A DNA stretch of 15,523 bases, taken from assembly GCA_029857975.1 (NCBI GenBank), contig JAOUFX010000011.1:1-15523 (forward strand), given 5' to 3'. Shown piece after piece: positions 6,246 through 13,515 of the stretch. Source of the DNA: Deltaproteobacteria bacterium (lineage in GTDB: Bacteria; Desulfobacterota; SM23-61). Position numbers and translations under genes: made by a program. How positions within the stretch are numbered: position 1 is the first letter of the stretch; each line of letters opens with the position of its first letter. Under the pieces are notes generated by a model. That model did not search any database, was not told the origin of the DNA, and saw nothing but the letters and a program-made list of their open reading frames with translations.

Positions 6246-6527
6246 TCTATTGTGTGAGACACTTTGGTTAAAAGGCCCAGATACCTGATTGTGACTTTTT
6301 CGGGAACACAAAAGGCTTCAATATACGAATAATAGACGCAATAAAGCATCACGAGGAACGGATTCAGATTTTGGCACGTTAGCAAAACTGCGGTCTTGTG
6401 AGTTCCCCCCCCAAGATATTGTACTTCGCCAGACCCCAGTGTTATAAAATTGACACATAGACAAAGTCCTAAAATCCGCTTGACAGAATTTGCAGTCCTG
6501 CTACCATTCGAATTGTAGAATTACCTC
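6246..6527. other. Non-coding stretch, no assigned features
   Basis: No gene, tRNA or strong hairpin is seen. Isolated TTGACA boxes at 6450-6455 and 6480-6485 lack a well-placed -10 box; TAGAAT at 6516-6521 could serve as a weak -10 for the hairpin region that follows. Confidence 0.4.
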
Positions 6528-6558
6528 GTTAACAAAAAACCTCCCAACCCAACCCCTA

Positions 6559-6654
6559 ACCTTCTGGAGTGGCGCATGAAAAGGAGTTTCCGGAAGGTGC
6601 CAATATCAAGCCTTCAGGGAATTTTTATCTTCTCCTGGAGGCTTCTTTATTTTT
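6559..6654 (+). ncRNA. Tandem-hairpin region ending in a terminator; possible small RNA
   Basis: Two stems stand in a row. ACCTTCTGGA (6559-6568) pairs with TCCGGAAGGT (6589-6598) through one G-U pair. AAGCCTTCAGG (6608-6618) pairs with CCTGGAGGCTT (6634-6644) through one G-U pair and is followed by CTTTATTTTT. The G-U pairs favour an RNA hairpin over a DNA palindrome. The second stem is a good rho-independent terminator, but the nearest upstream gene on + ends about 410 bp earlier, so the unit may be a separate small RNA or the end of a lost gene. No known riboswitch consensus was recognised. Confidence 0.35.
6608..6654 (+). terminator. Rho-independent terminator
   Basis: 11-bp stem (one G-U), 15-nt loop, T-rich tail CTTTATTTTT. 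It would stop transcription coming from the nitroreductase side before the ADP-ribosylglycohydrolase gene. Confidence 0.6.
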
Positions 6655-6670
6655 AGGGGTTTGTACTGTC

Positions 6671-6687
6671 TTATACAGTCTGTATAA
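6671..6687. promoter_or_regulatory. Operator-like palindrome TTATACAGTCTGTATAA
   Basis: Two perfect 8-bp half-sites (TTATACAG / CTGTATAA) around one central T. Odd-length palindromes of this size are typical of dimeric repressor sites. It lies 177 bp before the GTG of the downstream gene. No repressor gene is in the window. Confidence 0.4.
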
Positions 6688-6863
6688 ACCCGAGGCCCTT
6701 GACTTGGTGATGAGAAGGACGAGTCCTAAGTAAACTCAGACGTAAAAGCTCGCTGGGTTTTTCCGGGAAAGGGGAGAATCCGGGTTGGTTTATCAAAGGA
6801 GACATATAATCAAGGATATAGGCAAACGTTAGAAAGTTTGTGAATAAATAAGACGAGGGAAGA

Positions 6864-8006
6864 GTGGCCCTTCCCGTACAGCGAAAGATGATAATGACCA
6901 ATAAGCAGCTTTTGAACCATCTTTTCGAAACCCAGCAGATAGATCTGAAGCTCTCCCCATTCTTTGATAAATCGCCCGACCCTTTGTCGAAGGATTTTGA
7001 TTTCGGTCGCATTGAGGGTATGATGCTTGGCTTGGCTATTGGGGATGCCCTTGGAAATACGACTGAAGGCATGCTTCCCAGAGATCGCAGGAGAGGATAC
7101 GGGGAGATCCGAGATTACCTTCCAAAGCGCTATGTAAATCTTCCTCTTGGCTTTCCATCCGATGATACCCAGCTCGCCTTCTGGACCCTGGAACAGATGA
7201 TTTCCGACGAAGGATTTAATCCGGGAAATGTAGCTTCCAGATATTGCCGTGGCAGAATATTCGGTATCGGCTCCACCGTGAGGACCTTCATCGCCAATTT
7301 CAAATCAGGCCTTCCATGGTACCAGTGCGGCCCGAAATCATCCGGAAATGGCGCCCTGATGCGTATTGCTCCCATGCTCATCCCCCATTTGAGAACAGGT
7401 ACCCATGATCTTTGGGCGGATACCGCTCTTTCGGCGATGATCACCCACAATGATTCGGGATCAATATCCTCCTGTCTTTCCTTTGTCCATATGCTCTGGA
7501 ACTTACTCCAGATGGATGGTTCCCCCAGGCCTGAATGGTGGCTTGAGTCCTTTATAGAGACCAGCAGGGGCCTCGAATCGGATGAGAGTTATCAGCCCAG
7601 GGAAGGTAGTTTTGCAGATTACCGAGGACCGATCTGGAAGTTCCTTCTGGAGAAAGTTTCTGCAGTACGCCGGGATGGGCTGTCGGTCATGGAGGCCTGC
7701 AGTAAGTGGTATTCAGGAGCCTTCCTCCTGGAAACTGTGCCGAGCGTCGTTTATATTTTGATGTGCCATGGCCATAACTTTGAGGAAGCAGTCATACGGG
7801 CAGTGAATGATACAAAAGATAATGATACAATTGCCGCCATCGTTGGGGCGGCGGTGGGGGCCATGCACGGGAAGAAGGCTATCCCGACTCGATGGTTATC
7901 CGGCTTATCCGGCCGGACTGGTGAAAGAGACGATGGCCGGATATTCAGTTTAATTGAAAAGGCCAAAAAACTTTGGTGGGATGAAAAACGGTCAAAGACG
8001 AGATGA
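6864..8006 (+). CDS. ADP-ribosylglycohydrolase family protein (DraG/ARH-like)
   Basis: 380-aa cytoplasmic protein of the ADP-ribosyl-crystallin/DraG fold, which removes ADP-ribose from proteins, nucleic acids or small molecules using a binuclear metal site. The family motifs are in order: RIEGMMLGLAIGDALGNTTEG (49-69); the metal ligands S99-D100-D101-T102 in FPSDDTQ; GNGALMRIAPM (161-171); THND (194-197); and D319-N-D321-T322 in NDTKDNDTIAAIVGAAVGA. All metal residues look intact. About 48 residues precede the domain. The GTG start has GAGGGA only 3 nt upstream; ATG 6888 or 6894 are alternatives that shorten it by 8-10 residues. There are no nitrogenase or ADP-ribosyltransferase genes nearby, so the substrate is open. 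Confidence 0.9.
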   Translation: MALPVQRKMIMTNKQLLNHLFETQQIDLKLSPFFDKSPDPLSKDFDFGRIEGMMLGLAIGDALGNTTEGMLPRDRRRGYGEIRDYLPKRYVNLPLGFPSDDTQLAFWTLEQMISDEGFNPGNVASRYCRGRIFGIGSTVRTFIANFKSGLPWYQCGPKSSGNGALMRIAPMLIPHLRTGTHDLWADTALSAMITHNDSGSISSCLSFVHMLWNLLQMDGSPRPEWWLESFIETSRGLESDESYQPREGSFADYRGPIWKFLLEKVSAVRRDGLSVMEACSKWYSGAFLLETVPSVVYILMCHGHNFEEAVIRAVNDTKDNDTIAAIVGAAVGAMHGKKAIPTRWLSGLSGRTGERDDGRIFSLIEKAKKLWWDEKRSKTR

Positions 8007-8050
8007 AAAAGGATCGATTTTTAGATTATTGAATGGCTGACAAAGAAAAA

Positions 8051-8455
8051 TTAGGAAGGATCATTGACCTTATCTACTGCTCGGGATACTGCAAAAATTT
8101 TCAGATTATTGGAAAAAGGGTCGCTGGGGTAAAGGAAAAAGCCATAGCGATTAGGATCGTAATCCCAAACGAATCCACAAAGCACTTCCTGATCCTTAAA
8201 CGTCACCTCCACTTTCCGTCCAGTTATTGGCGTTCCATCGGGAAATGTTTTCTGCTCTCTGTATAATCGATTGCCCATAAAATCCCGAACAAAAAAAATG
8301 GCCTTCAAATCTTTGACCTGGACCTCTATAGGGTCATGGGCAACGGTATCAACCAGAGTGACATAAAAAGTTGGCTTGTCGGGGGAAAAATCATGGGTAT
8401 ATCCCCTGATAATTCCGCCGTCGGTATAGCGAATGATGATTTTGGCAGGTTCCAA
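8051..8455 (-). CDS. Conserved hypothetical protein, two beta-rich repeats
   Basis: 134 aa from TTG 8455 (no ATG is available before the upstream stop at 8473). It appears to hold two related beta modules: IIIRYTDGGIIRGYTHDFSPDKPTFYVTL (6-34) and KVEVTFKDQEVLCGFVWDYDPNRYGFFLYPSDP (81-113), each of the form (V/I)-x-(F/Y)-x-D-(G/Q)-x-x-x-x-G-(Y/F)-x-x-D-(F/Y)-(S/D)-P. From memory this resembles a family of unknown function (DUF6982-like) common in deltaproteobacteria and similar in style to small beta-barrel sensors. No signal peptide or membrane helix. It is convergent with the ADP-ribosylglycohydrolase. The ribosome site is weak (AGGT about 14 nt upstream). Confidence 0.7.
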   Translation of the reverse strand: MEPAKIIIRYTDGGIIRGYTHDFSPDKPTFYVTLVDTVAHDPIEVQVKDLKAIFFVRDFMGNRLYREQKTFPDGTPITGRKVEVTFKDQEVLCGFVWDYDPNRYGFFLYPSDPFSNNLKIFAVSRAVDKVNDPS

Positions 8456-8930
8456 TTTTTTAACAATGACCTAGCGAAAGAGTAACGATTCAAGATAATT
8501 ATCGTCAAAGCGAAAAAAAACTTAAACCCCGGCAAAAGGGCCCCGGGATCCTACCTTTTGCCTCCTGTATACAGACCTTCCGGGTCGTCAAGTCAGAGCA
8601 ACACATGAATTCGGAACACGGATACTCTCAGGCCAGGTAACGAAGGCTCCTATAAATCATTGGATTGGTATTGATATTATTTTAAGGTTGCCAGCAGGGC
8701 AAGAGGAAAAGACGGGGTTCCACCCTCATTCAACCGTTTCCCTTCTATCTCTCCAAGTTGAATTATTTACGGAAATCAATCATTGATAGGTCTTGAAAAA
8801 TAGTGTAGATTTTAAATGACGATCAACAGTGATGATTATCTGAAATATGGTCGCGTCTTTCCAAGATGATTTTGTTCCAGGAAAAAAAGGAATAGGGAGG
8901 AGGCCTAATTCACAAGAATGGGAGGATGAC
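8456..8930. other. Intergenic stretch with a 9-bp inverted repeat
   Basis: No gene is seen. GGCAAAAGG (8531-8539) and CCTTTTGCC (8554-8562) form a perfect 9-bp inverted repeat around a 14-nt centre that itself contains CCCCGGG. Read on -, it lies about 75 bp upstream of the hypothetical gene and is followed, 11 nt later, by a run of eight T, so it could be a terminator or leader structure on that strand. The rest (8570-8915) shows no clear promoter or repeat. Confidence 0.45.
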
Positions 8931-9164
8931 ATGGAGACAGAGCACCTTGAAAAACGGTTTGGAGTTTTGGCTGTGGAAAAGGGATTTGTCACGGCAGATC
9001 AGGTCATTGAAGCATTGAAGATTCAGGTGATGGAGGATATAGAAAAGGGTCAACACAGACTTATCGGCCGAATCCTATTAGAACAGGGGCTGATTACCCT
9101 CTCCCAGATTGATGATTTGTTAGACTCCTTAGGGAAAAATCTGCCTTTATTTAAAGAACAGTGA
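8931..9164 (+). CDS. Small protein resembling one GspE/MshE N-terminal (MshEN-like) unit
   Basis: 77 aa from ATG 8931, chosen because GGAGG (8921-8925) lies 5 nt upstream; a longer frame from 8847 has poor sequence. KRFGVLAVEKGFVTADQVIEALKIQ (8-32) and HRLIGRILLEQGLITLSQIDDLLDSLG (43-69) are two copies of the pattern (F/I)-G-x-(L/I)-L-x-(E/K)-(K/Q)-G-(F/L)-(V/I)-T-x-x-Q-(V/I), known from the N-terminal helical domains of type II secretion/pilus ATPases; some MshEN domains bind c-di-GMP. As a stand-alone protein its role is unknown; binding a nucleotide or a partner is an inference. The oxidoreductase operon starts 114 bp downstream. Confidence 0.7.
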   Translation: METEHLEKRFGVLAVEKGFVTADQVIEALKIQVMEDIEKGQHRLIGRILLEQGLITLSQIDDLLDSLGKNLPLFKEQ

Positions 9165-9206
9165 AAAGGACATCCAATGAAAATCCCGTTTTCAATTTTT
9201 TTCTGG

Positions 9207-9226
9207 ATTCCCGCTGGCGCGGGAAT
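9207..9226. repeat. dRS3-like intergenic repeat ATTCCC-N8-GGGAAT
   Basis: ATTCCCGCTGGCGCGGGAAT, with 8-bp arms ATTCCCGC/GCGGGAAT and a 4-nt loop, flanked by TTCTGG and GACATGCG. The same core is well known in Neisseria (dRS3) and appears dispersed in many proteobacterial genomes. Single copy in this window. Confidence 0.7.
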
Positions 9227-9278
9227 GACATGCGTTTTGGTGATTACTGACGCTGCGTATAGAATGGAGGGTACATAA

Positions 9279-9827
9279 TTGATTGAAGTGAGATGGCATG
9301 CCAGAGGCGGACAAGGGGGGTTTACGGCAGCAAGATTGCTGGGAATTGCAGCTTCGGTATTTGGTGACAATTATGCTCAAGCTTTCCCGTCGTTTGGTCC
9401 TGAACGGAGAGGGGCACCGGTACTCGGATTCACCAGGACTGATAACAAGCCCATAACTGACCACAGCCAGGTGTACACGTGTGACTATGTAGTGGTTCTT
9501 GATGAAACTCTTATGGAAACCGTGGAGGTGACCAAAGGTTTAAAGGATGGAGGCAAAATACTTATCAATACAAAGTTGAGCCCTGATGCTTTTAAATTTA
9601 ATGGAAACTTCCATGTGATCACCATCGATGCAACAAAGATTGCCATGGAAGAGTTAGGCGGTCCAATTACGAACACAGCGATGCTGGGAGCATTTGCGGC
9701 AGTGAATGATGCTATAGATATCGATTCAATTTTAAAAGCGATTGATAAGGGAATGCCTGAAAGTTTACGTAAGAAAAATAAAAAAGCGGTTGAACATGCC
9801 TATAAGGCAATTCGGGAGGTGAAGTAA
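9279..9827 (+). CDS. porG: 2-oxoacid:ferredoxin oxidoreductase gamma subunit (pyruvate synthase type)
   Basis: 182-aa gamma subunit of the heterotetrameric oxidoreductase that converts pyruvate (or another 2-oxoacid), CoA and oxidised ferredoxin to acyl-CoA, CO2 and reduced ferredoxin. The N-terminus EVRWHARGGQGGFTAARLLG (3-22) and QAFPSFGPERRGAPVLGFTR (34-53) are the family signatures; NTAMLGAFAAV (131-141) is also typical. The TTG start is supported by GGAGGG (9266-9271) seven nt upstream; no ATG is available. First gene of the gamma-delta-alpha-beta operon; the next gene starts at the very next base after the stop. Confidence 0.95.
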   Translation: MIEVRWHARGGQGGFTAARLLGIAASVFGDNYAQAFPSFGPERRGAPVLGFTRTDNKPITDHSQVYTCDYVVVLDETLMETVEVTKGLKDGGKILINTKLSPDAFKFNGNFHVITIDATKIAMEELGGPITNTAMLGAFAAVNDAIDIDSILKAIDKGMPESLRKKNKKAVEHAYKAIREVK

Positions 9828-10139
9828 ATGGCCAAACCGCAGATCGTGAAATTCAAATTTCCGGGGTCCTTAGAAGAAATGCCGCTTGGGCCCAGCGCCG
9901 CGGCAGGTATATTGACTGAACCCAATGCGGGCTGGAGAGTGCAAAAACCCGTTGTTGATCATAAAAAATGCAGCCATTGCCTGTTATGCTGGGTTTTATG
10001 CCCTGAGGGTGTGATCGGTAAAGAGAACGAGAACCTCGAAATCGATATGAATTATTGCAAGGGGTGTGGATTGTGCGCCCAGGAGTGCCCCAAAGATGCA
10101 ATCACGATGGTTCGGGAGGGCGAAGCGGATGATCAATAA
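9828..10139 (+). CDS. porD: 2-oxoacid:ferredoxin oxidoreductase delta subunit, two [4Fe-4S] ferredoxin
   Basis: 103-aa electron-transfer subunit. It has two cysteine sets: C48, C51, C54, C58 (CSHCLLCWVLCP) and C77, C80, C83, C87 (CKGCGLCAQECP), enough for two [4Fe-4S] clusters that carry electrons from the thiamine centre to free ferredoxin. The N-terminal ~45 residues (FPGSLEEMPLGPSAAAGILTEPNAGWRVQKPVVD) are the usual lead-in of PorD. It begins directly after the porG stop and overlaps porA by 11 nt. Confidence 0.96.
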   Translation: MAKPQIVKFKFPGSLEEMPLGPSAAAGILTEPNAGWRVQKPVVDHKKCSHCLLCWVLCPEGVIGKENENLEIDMNYCKGCGLCAQECPKDAITMVREGEADDQ

Positions 10140-11322
10140 ACCGAAGAGTTCCAATTTAGATTTTTTAAACGGAGATGAAGCCGTGGCTTATGGCGCCAAG
10201 TTGTGCAGGCCTCATGTGATCGCCGTCTATCCCATTACCCCCCAGACGATCGTCGTGGAGCGGCTATCAGAATTTATCGCCAATAAATTGATGGACTGTG
10301 AGTACGTATACGTGGAAAGTGAGCACAGCGCCATGTGCGCAGCCATGGGCGCATCTTTGGTTGGTGCGCGGGCGTTCACCGCCACCTCTTCCCAAGGTCT
10401 GGCGTATATGCATGAGATGCTTCATTATGTAAGCGGCAGTAGGTTTCCCATCGTAATGATGAATGCCAATCGGACATTGGCGGCACCGTGGAATATATTT
10501 GGCGACCAGAGAGATTCTCTGGCCCAGAGGGACACAGGATGGATTCAGGTTTATGTTGAAAATGGGCAAGAAGCCTTGGATATGATCATTCAGGCCTACG
10601 CCATAGCCGAAAATGACCGGGTATATACCCCCGTAATGGTTAACTTAGATGGATTTGTAAATACGCATACGTATGAGCTGGTAGACGTACCCGCCCAGCA
10701 CGAGGTAGACGAATTCCTGCCTCCCTTTAGATCCAAAAACGCCATCGATTTTAACCATCCGCGAAGCTTTTGCATGACGGCATCGACGGAATGGAATACT
10801 GAGTTCAGGTACCAGCAGCAACAGGCCATGAATCATGCCCAGGAGGTGATAGAAGAAGTTGATCAAAAGTTTGGAGATAAATTTGGCAGATATTATGGCG
10901 GCCTGGTAGAGGAGGTTAGATGTGAAGATGCCGAGGTCGTACTTGTCGGCATGGGCAGTGTCATAGGCACTTCCAGAATCGTCGTGGATAAATTGAGGGA
11001 TATGAGTTTAAAAGTGGGTCTGGTGAAACTCAGATTTTATAGGCCTTTTCCTGCGGAATGCTTTAAAGGTTTAAGCCCAAGGGTGAAAGCGATTGGAATC
11101 ATAGACCGCGATATATCATTTGGATATGAGGGAGCTGCGGCCTCTGATATAAAAGCTGCTTTGAGCAGTTCCGGTGTGGGTCCGAAAGTTATCAACTTTA
11201 TTGCCGGCATAGCCGGGAGGGATATAACCAAGGAAAACATCGAAGAAATGTATTACAAACTTTTTAATCTCACGCAAGGTAAGGACGAGCAAGAATTACA
11301 ATTTATAGGATTGAGGTGGTAA
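10129..11322 (+). CDS. porA: 2-oxoacid:ferredoxin oxidoreductase alpha subunit
   Basis: 397 aa from ATG 10129, chosen because GGGAGGG (about 10114-10120) lies 8 nt upstream and the family start (FLNGDEAVAYGAKL) follows; the frame is open to 10066 but that part overlaps porD. YPITPQT (34-40) is the alpha-subunit signature that helps hold thiamine pyrophosphate and substrate, and YVESEHSAM (61-69), TATSSQGL and GDQRDSLAQRDTGW are also conserved. The later part (QQAMNHAQEVIEEVDQKFGDKFGRYYGGLVEEVR) is typical of pyruvate-type PorA. Pyruvate is the most likely substrate; an aromatic or branched 2-oxoacid cannot be excluded. Confidence 0.95.
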   Translation: MINKPKSSNLDFLNGDEAVAYGAKLCRPHVIAVYPITPQTIVVERLSEFIANKLMDCEYVYVESEHSAMCAAMGASLVGARAFTATSSQGLAYMHEMLHYVSGSRFPIVMMNANRTLAAPWNIFGDQRDSLAQRDTGWIQVYVENGQEALDMIIQAYAIAENDRVYTPVMVNLDGFVNTHTYELVDVPAQHEVDEFLPPFRSKNAIDFNHPRSFCMTASTEWNTEFRYQQQQAMNHAQEVIEEVDQKFGDKFGRYYGGLVEEVRCEDAEVVLVGMGSVIGTSRIVVDKLRDMSLKVGLVKLRFYRPFPAECFKGLSPRVKAIGIIDRDISFGYEGAAASDIKAALSSSGVGPKVINFIAGIAGRDITKENIEEMYYKLFNLTQGKDEQELQFIGLRW

Positions 11323-11324
11323 CA

Positions 11325-12242
11325 ATGGTTAAAGTAAAAAACCTCACGGATAAGGAGTATCTATATGGCCACAAGGCTTGCCCGGGATGTGGTCTAGGTA
11401 CAATCGGCCGGCTCGCCTTGAAAATTTTGGGTGAAAGGACAATTGTTGCCCTTCCGGCAAGCTGTATGTCTACAGTGACGACTCAGTATCCGCAGATGAA
11501 TTATGCCGTGCCATCGCTTACCATGGCTTTTGCCGGGACAGGAGCCGTATTGACAGGTATGTCCGCAGGCCTAAAAGCCCAGGGCGTTACCGATGTTCAT
11601 GTTTTAGGGTTGGCCGGTGACGGCGGCACTGCCGATATCGGTTTGCAGGCCCTTTCAGGAGCTGTTGAACGCGGGGATGATTTTATCTATATTTGTTACG
11701 ACAATGAAGCGTATATGAATACGGGAGTACAGAGGAGCAGTCTGACTCCGATCGGCGCCAACACGACCAATTCTCCTGCAGGTACGGCATCCTACGGTGA
11801 GAAAAAACCCAAGAAGAATTTGTTTGAGATCATGATTGCCCACAGAATACCTTATGCCGCGACAGCCAGTTCGGCTTATCCTTATGATTTCATGAACAAG
11901 ATGGAAAAAACGAAGAGGATCAGAGGGCCTAAGTTCATCCATATTATGTGCCCATGCCCTACGGGATGGGGTTTTGCGTCCGACCTTGCTGTAAAGATTG
12001 GAAAACTTGCGGTTGAAACCGGCATGTGGTATTTGGCTGAATATGAAAATGGGAAAGTTAAAATGAATGTTATGCCCAAAACAATAAAACCGGTCGAGGA
12101 ATATCTTATGAAGCAAAGAAGGTTCAAGCATTTAACTGCGGAAAACATCAAACTCATTCAAGAACACCGGGATAGCGAATGGAGGCTCATCAGGGAGAGA
12201 TGGCTTTCGTTTACAGCGGGTTCCCGGAAAGATACTGGGTAA
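11325..12242 (+). CDS. porB: 2-oxoacid:ferredoxin oxidoreductase beta subunit (TPP-binding)
   Basis: 305 aa from ATG 11325, with GAGGTGG (11313-11319) five nt upstream and a 2-nt gap after porA. The thiamine pyrophosphate motif is GDGGTADIG (98-106) through CYDNEAYMNTG (124-134). Cysteines C19, C22 (HKACPGCG), C47 (ASCMS) and C209/C211 (MCPCPTGW) fit the proximal [4Fe-4S] cluster of the beta subunit. The last 32 bases of the gene are also the end of the convergent metallopeptidase gene, so its final residues (about FTAGSRKDTG) differ from what is usual in the family and may be a substituted tail. No terminator is seen after the stop. Confidence 0.95.
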   Translation: MVKVKNLTDKEYLYGHKACPGCGLGTIGRLALKILGERTIVALPASCMSTVTTQYPQMNYAVPSLTMAFAGTGAVLTGMSAGLKAQGVTDVHVLGLAGDGGTADIGLQALSGAVERGDDFIYICYDNEAYMNTGVQRSSLTPIGANTTNSPAGTASYGEKKPKKNLFEIMIAHRIPYAATASSAYPYDFMNKMEKTKRIRGPKFIHIMCPCPTGWGFASDLAVKIGKLAVETGMWYLAEYENGKVKMNVMPKTIKPVEEYLMKQRRFKHLTAENIKLIQEHRDSEWRLIRERWLSFTAGSRKDTG

Positions 12243-13461
12243 TTGCTTCTCGGGCTGTTACCACGGAATCCCGCGTAGGAATGCCGGCAATATCTAAAAC
12301 CTGGGAAGCATGCTGCTTCGCCCCTCGCAGGCCACCCGTCCCCAAGTTTATACCCATAAGTCGCATCCGCAACGCTTCGGCAAAACCTTCCCCCGGCCCT
12401 TGACTGGAACCACTGTAATTTATGGCCATGCGAAACCGATCCCAGAGTCCCCGATCGCTTCCAGTATGGGAATCGTTGTGCACCGCGTTGCGACCGTTTC
12501 TGGTGAGCTCTTCCCAATAAGCTACTTCCTGCTCATATTGTTCCTGTCCGGAATCACCGAAATCCGACGGTTGTCGTTCGCACCATTGGAATATGTGGCC
12601 ATATTCATGATAGATTGTGGAGGCCACCAGGCTCGTGTCCGAGAAAGAATTTTCTATCTGTTCGCAGGATGGATTGAGGGCTCGAATATCTTGATTATGA
12701 TGGCACCAGGGTCTATTCAACGCCGCAAAGGCTACACAGATGCCGTTGCGATGCTCCTGGGGCACCTGACTATCTTCATGACAGCGGGGCCAATTCGCAC
12801 CCCCCGTTCCTACTCCGGTCAAACCTGGCGCCTGGCCGACCCGAAAGTCCAGATATACAGATCGAATCGGCATGGCCCGCATAAACTCAACCGGAAAGAT
12901 CATGAGAGTACGGATCATGAAACTCCTCCAGATCGGGGATAGATTATAAACGTTGAAAGTCCAACGCGTATCCGTGCGACTGGAATCAAATTCCAACTCT
13001 CGCCGCCCATCATCAAGTCGCCTCAGGTGGCCAAGAGGCAGGTTTAAGCTTGTCATCGGGCCCCAAGTCGCAGAGTCGTCAGGATTAATTTCACGACTCC
13101 CCCTGAATCTTTCCCAGGAATCACGGATATCGCTTAAGGTGAGCTCGCGCAGTCGCTGTTGGGCGTTGCCTTGATCCGGTCGAAAGATTGCCAGATATAT
13201 GGAATGGTCTGAATCCCGGCGCTGGGCAACAGTGTACCGCGGCCAATTCTGCATATCATCGGGATCAGGGCAGGAAAGAACAGCCGGTTGGGCATCTTGG
13301 CCGGAGCCTGGGTCCGTGCGAGGCACATCAAGGGGGTAGCAAACCTGCTCGCACACCAATAGCGAGGCATCGGCCAAATCGTCGCTATGACAAACTTCTG
13401 TTTCAGAACAACTATCAATTAAATAGCCTTCGGTGCCCGTGCAACACTGCCCGCAACTCAT
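12211..13461 (-). CDS. Putative zinc metallopeptidase (HEYGH) with Cys-rich N-terminus
   Basis: 416 aa, no signal peptide or membrane helix. The N-terminus is unusually rich in cysteine: C3, C6, C7, C18, C24, C37, C41, C64. The central part (80-215) is beta-rich with many Trp/Arg. The C-terminal half carries the zincin helix TIYHEYGHIFQWCE (282-295) with H285, E286 and H289 as zinc ligands and catalytic base, and a downstream GPGEGFAEALRMRL (356-369), where E358 or E362 can be the third ligand as in gluzincins. Five more cysteines (227, 242, 253, 266, 294) surround the active site. It lies 54 bp after the LysM/peptidoglycan-binding gene on the same strand. I infer a delivered or secreted effector-type protease; no family name is recognised. 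The ribosome site is distant (GAGG about 13 nt upstream). Confidence 0.75.
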   Translation of the reverse strand: MSCGQCCTGTEGYLIDSCSETEVCHSDDLADASLLVCEQVCYPLDVPRTDPGSGQDAQPAVLSCPDPDDMQNWPRYTVAQRRDSDHSIYLAIFRPDQGNAQQRLRELTLSDIRDSWERFRGSREINPDDSATWGPMTSLNLPLGHLRRLDDGRRELEFDSSRTDTRWTFNVYNLSPIWRSFMIRTLMIFPVEFMRAMPIRSVYLDFRVGQAPGLTGVGTGGANWPRCHEDSQVPQEHRNGICVAFAALNRPWCHHNQDIRALNPSCEQIENSFSDTSLVASTIYHEYGHIFQWCERQPSDFGDSGQEQYEQEVAYWEELTRNGRNAVHNDSHTGSDRGLWDRFRMAINYSGSSQGPGEGFAEALRMRLMGINLGTGGLRGAKQHASQVLDIAGIPTRDSVVTAREAITQYLSGNPL

Positions 13462-13515
13462 AATCGATTTAAAACCTCAACTCCCTATAAAATTGGCGTT
13501 CTGGAGCCAGGCTAC

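Noticed and set aside
6450..6475. TTGACA...TAAAAT promoter
   Set aside because: The spacer is only 14 bp, too short for a standard sigma-70 promoter.
8847..8930. Longer start for the MshEN-like protein
   Set aside because: The added 28 residues are low-quality and the internal ATG 8931 has a far better ribosome site.
10066..10128. Longer start for porA overlapping porD by 74 nt
   Set aside because: The added residues are the porD iron-sulfur coding region in another frame; ATG 10129 has a good ribosome site.
12310..12942. 210-codon open frame on + inside the metallopeptidase gene
   Set aside because: Shadow of the minus-strand gene, which has the HEYGH motif and coherent domains; the plus translation has no recognisable pattern.
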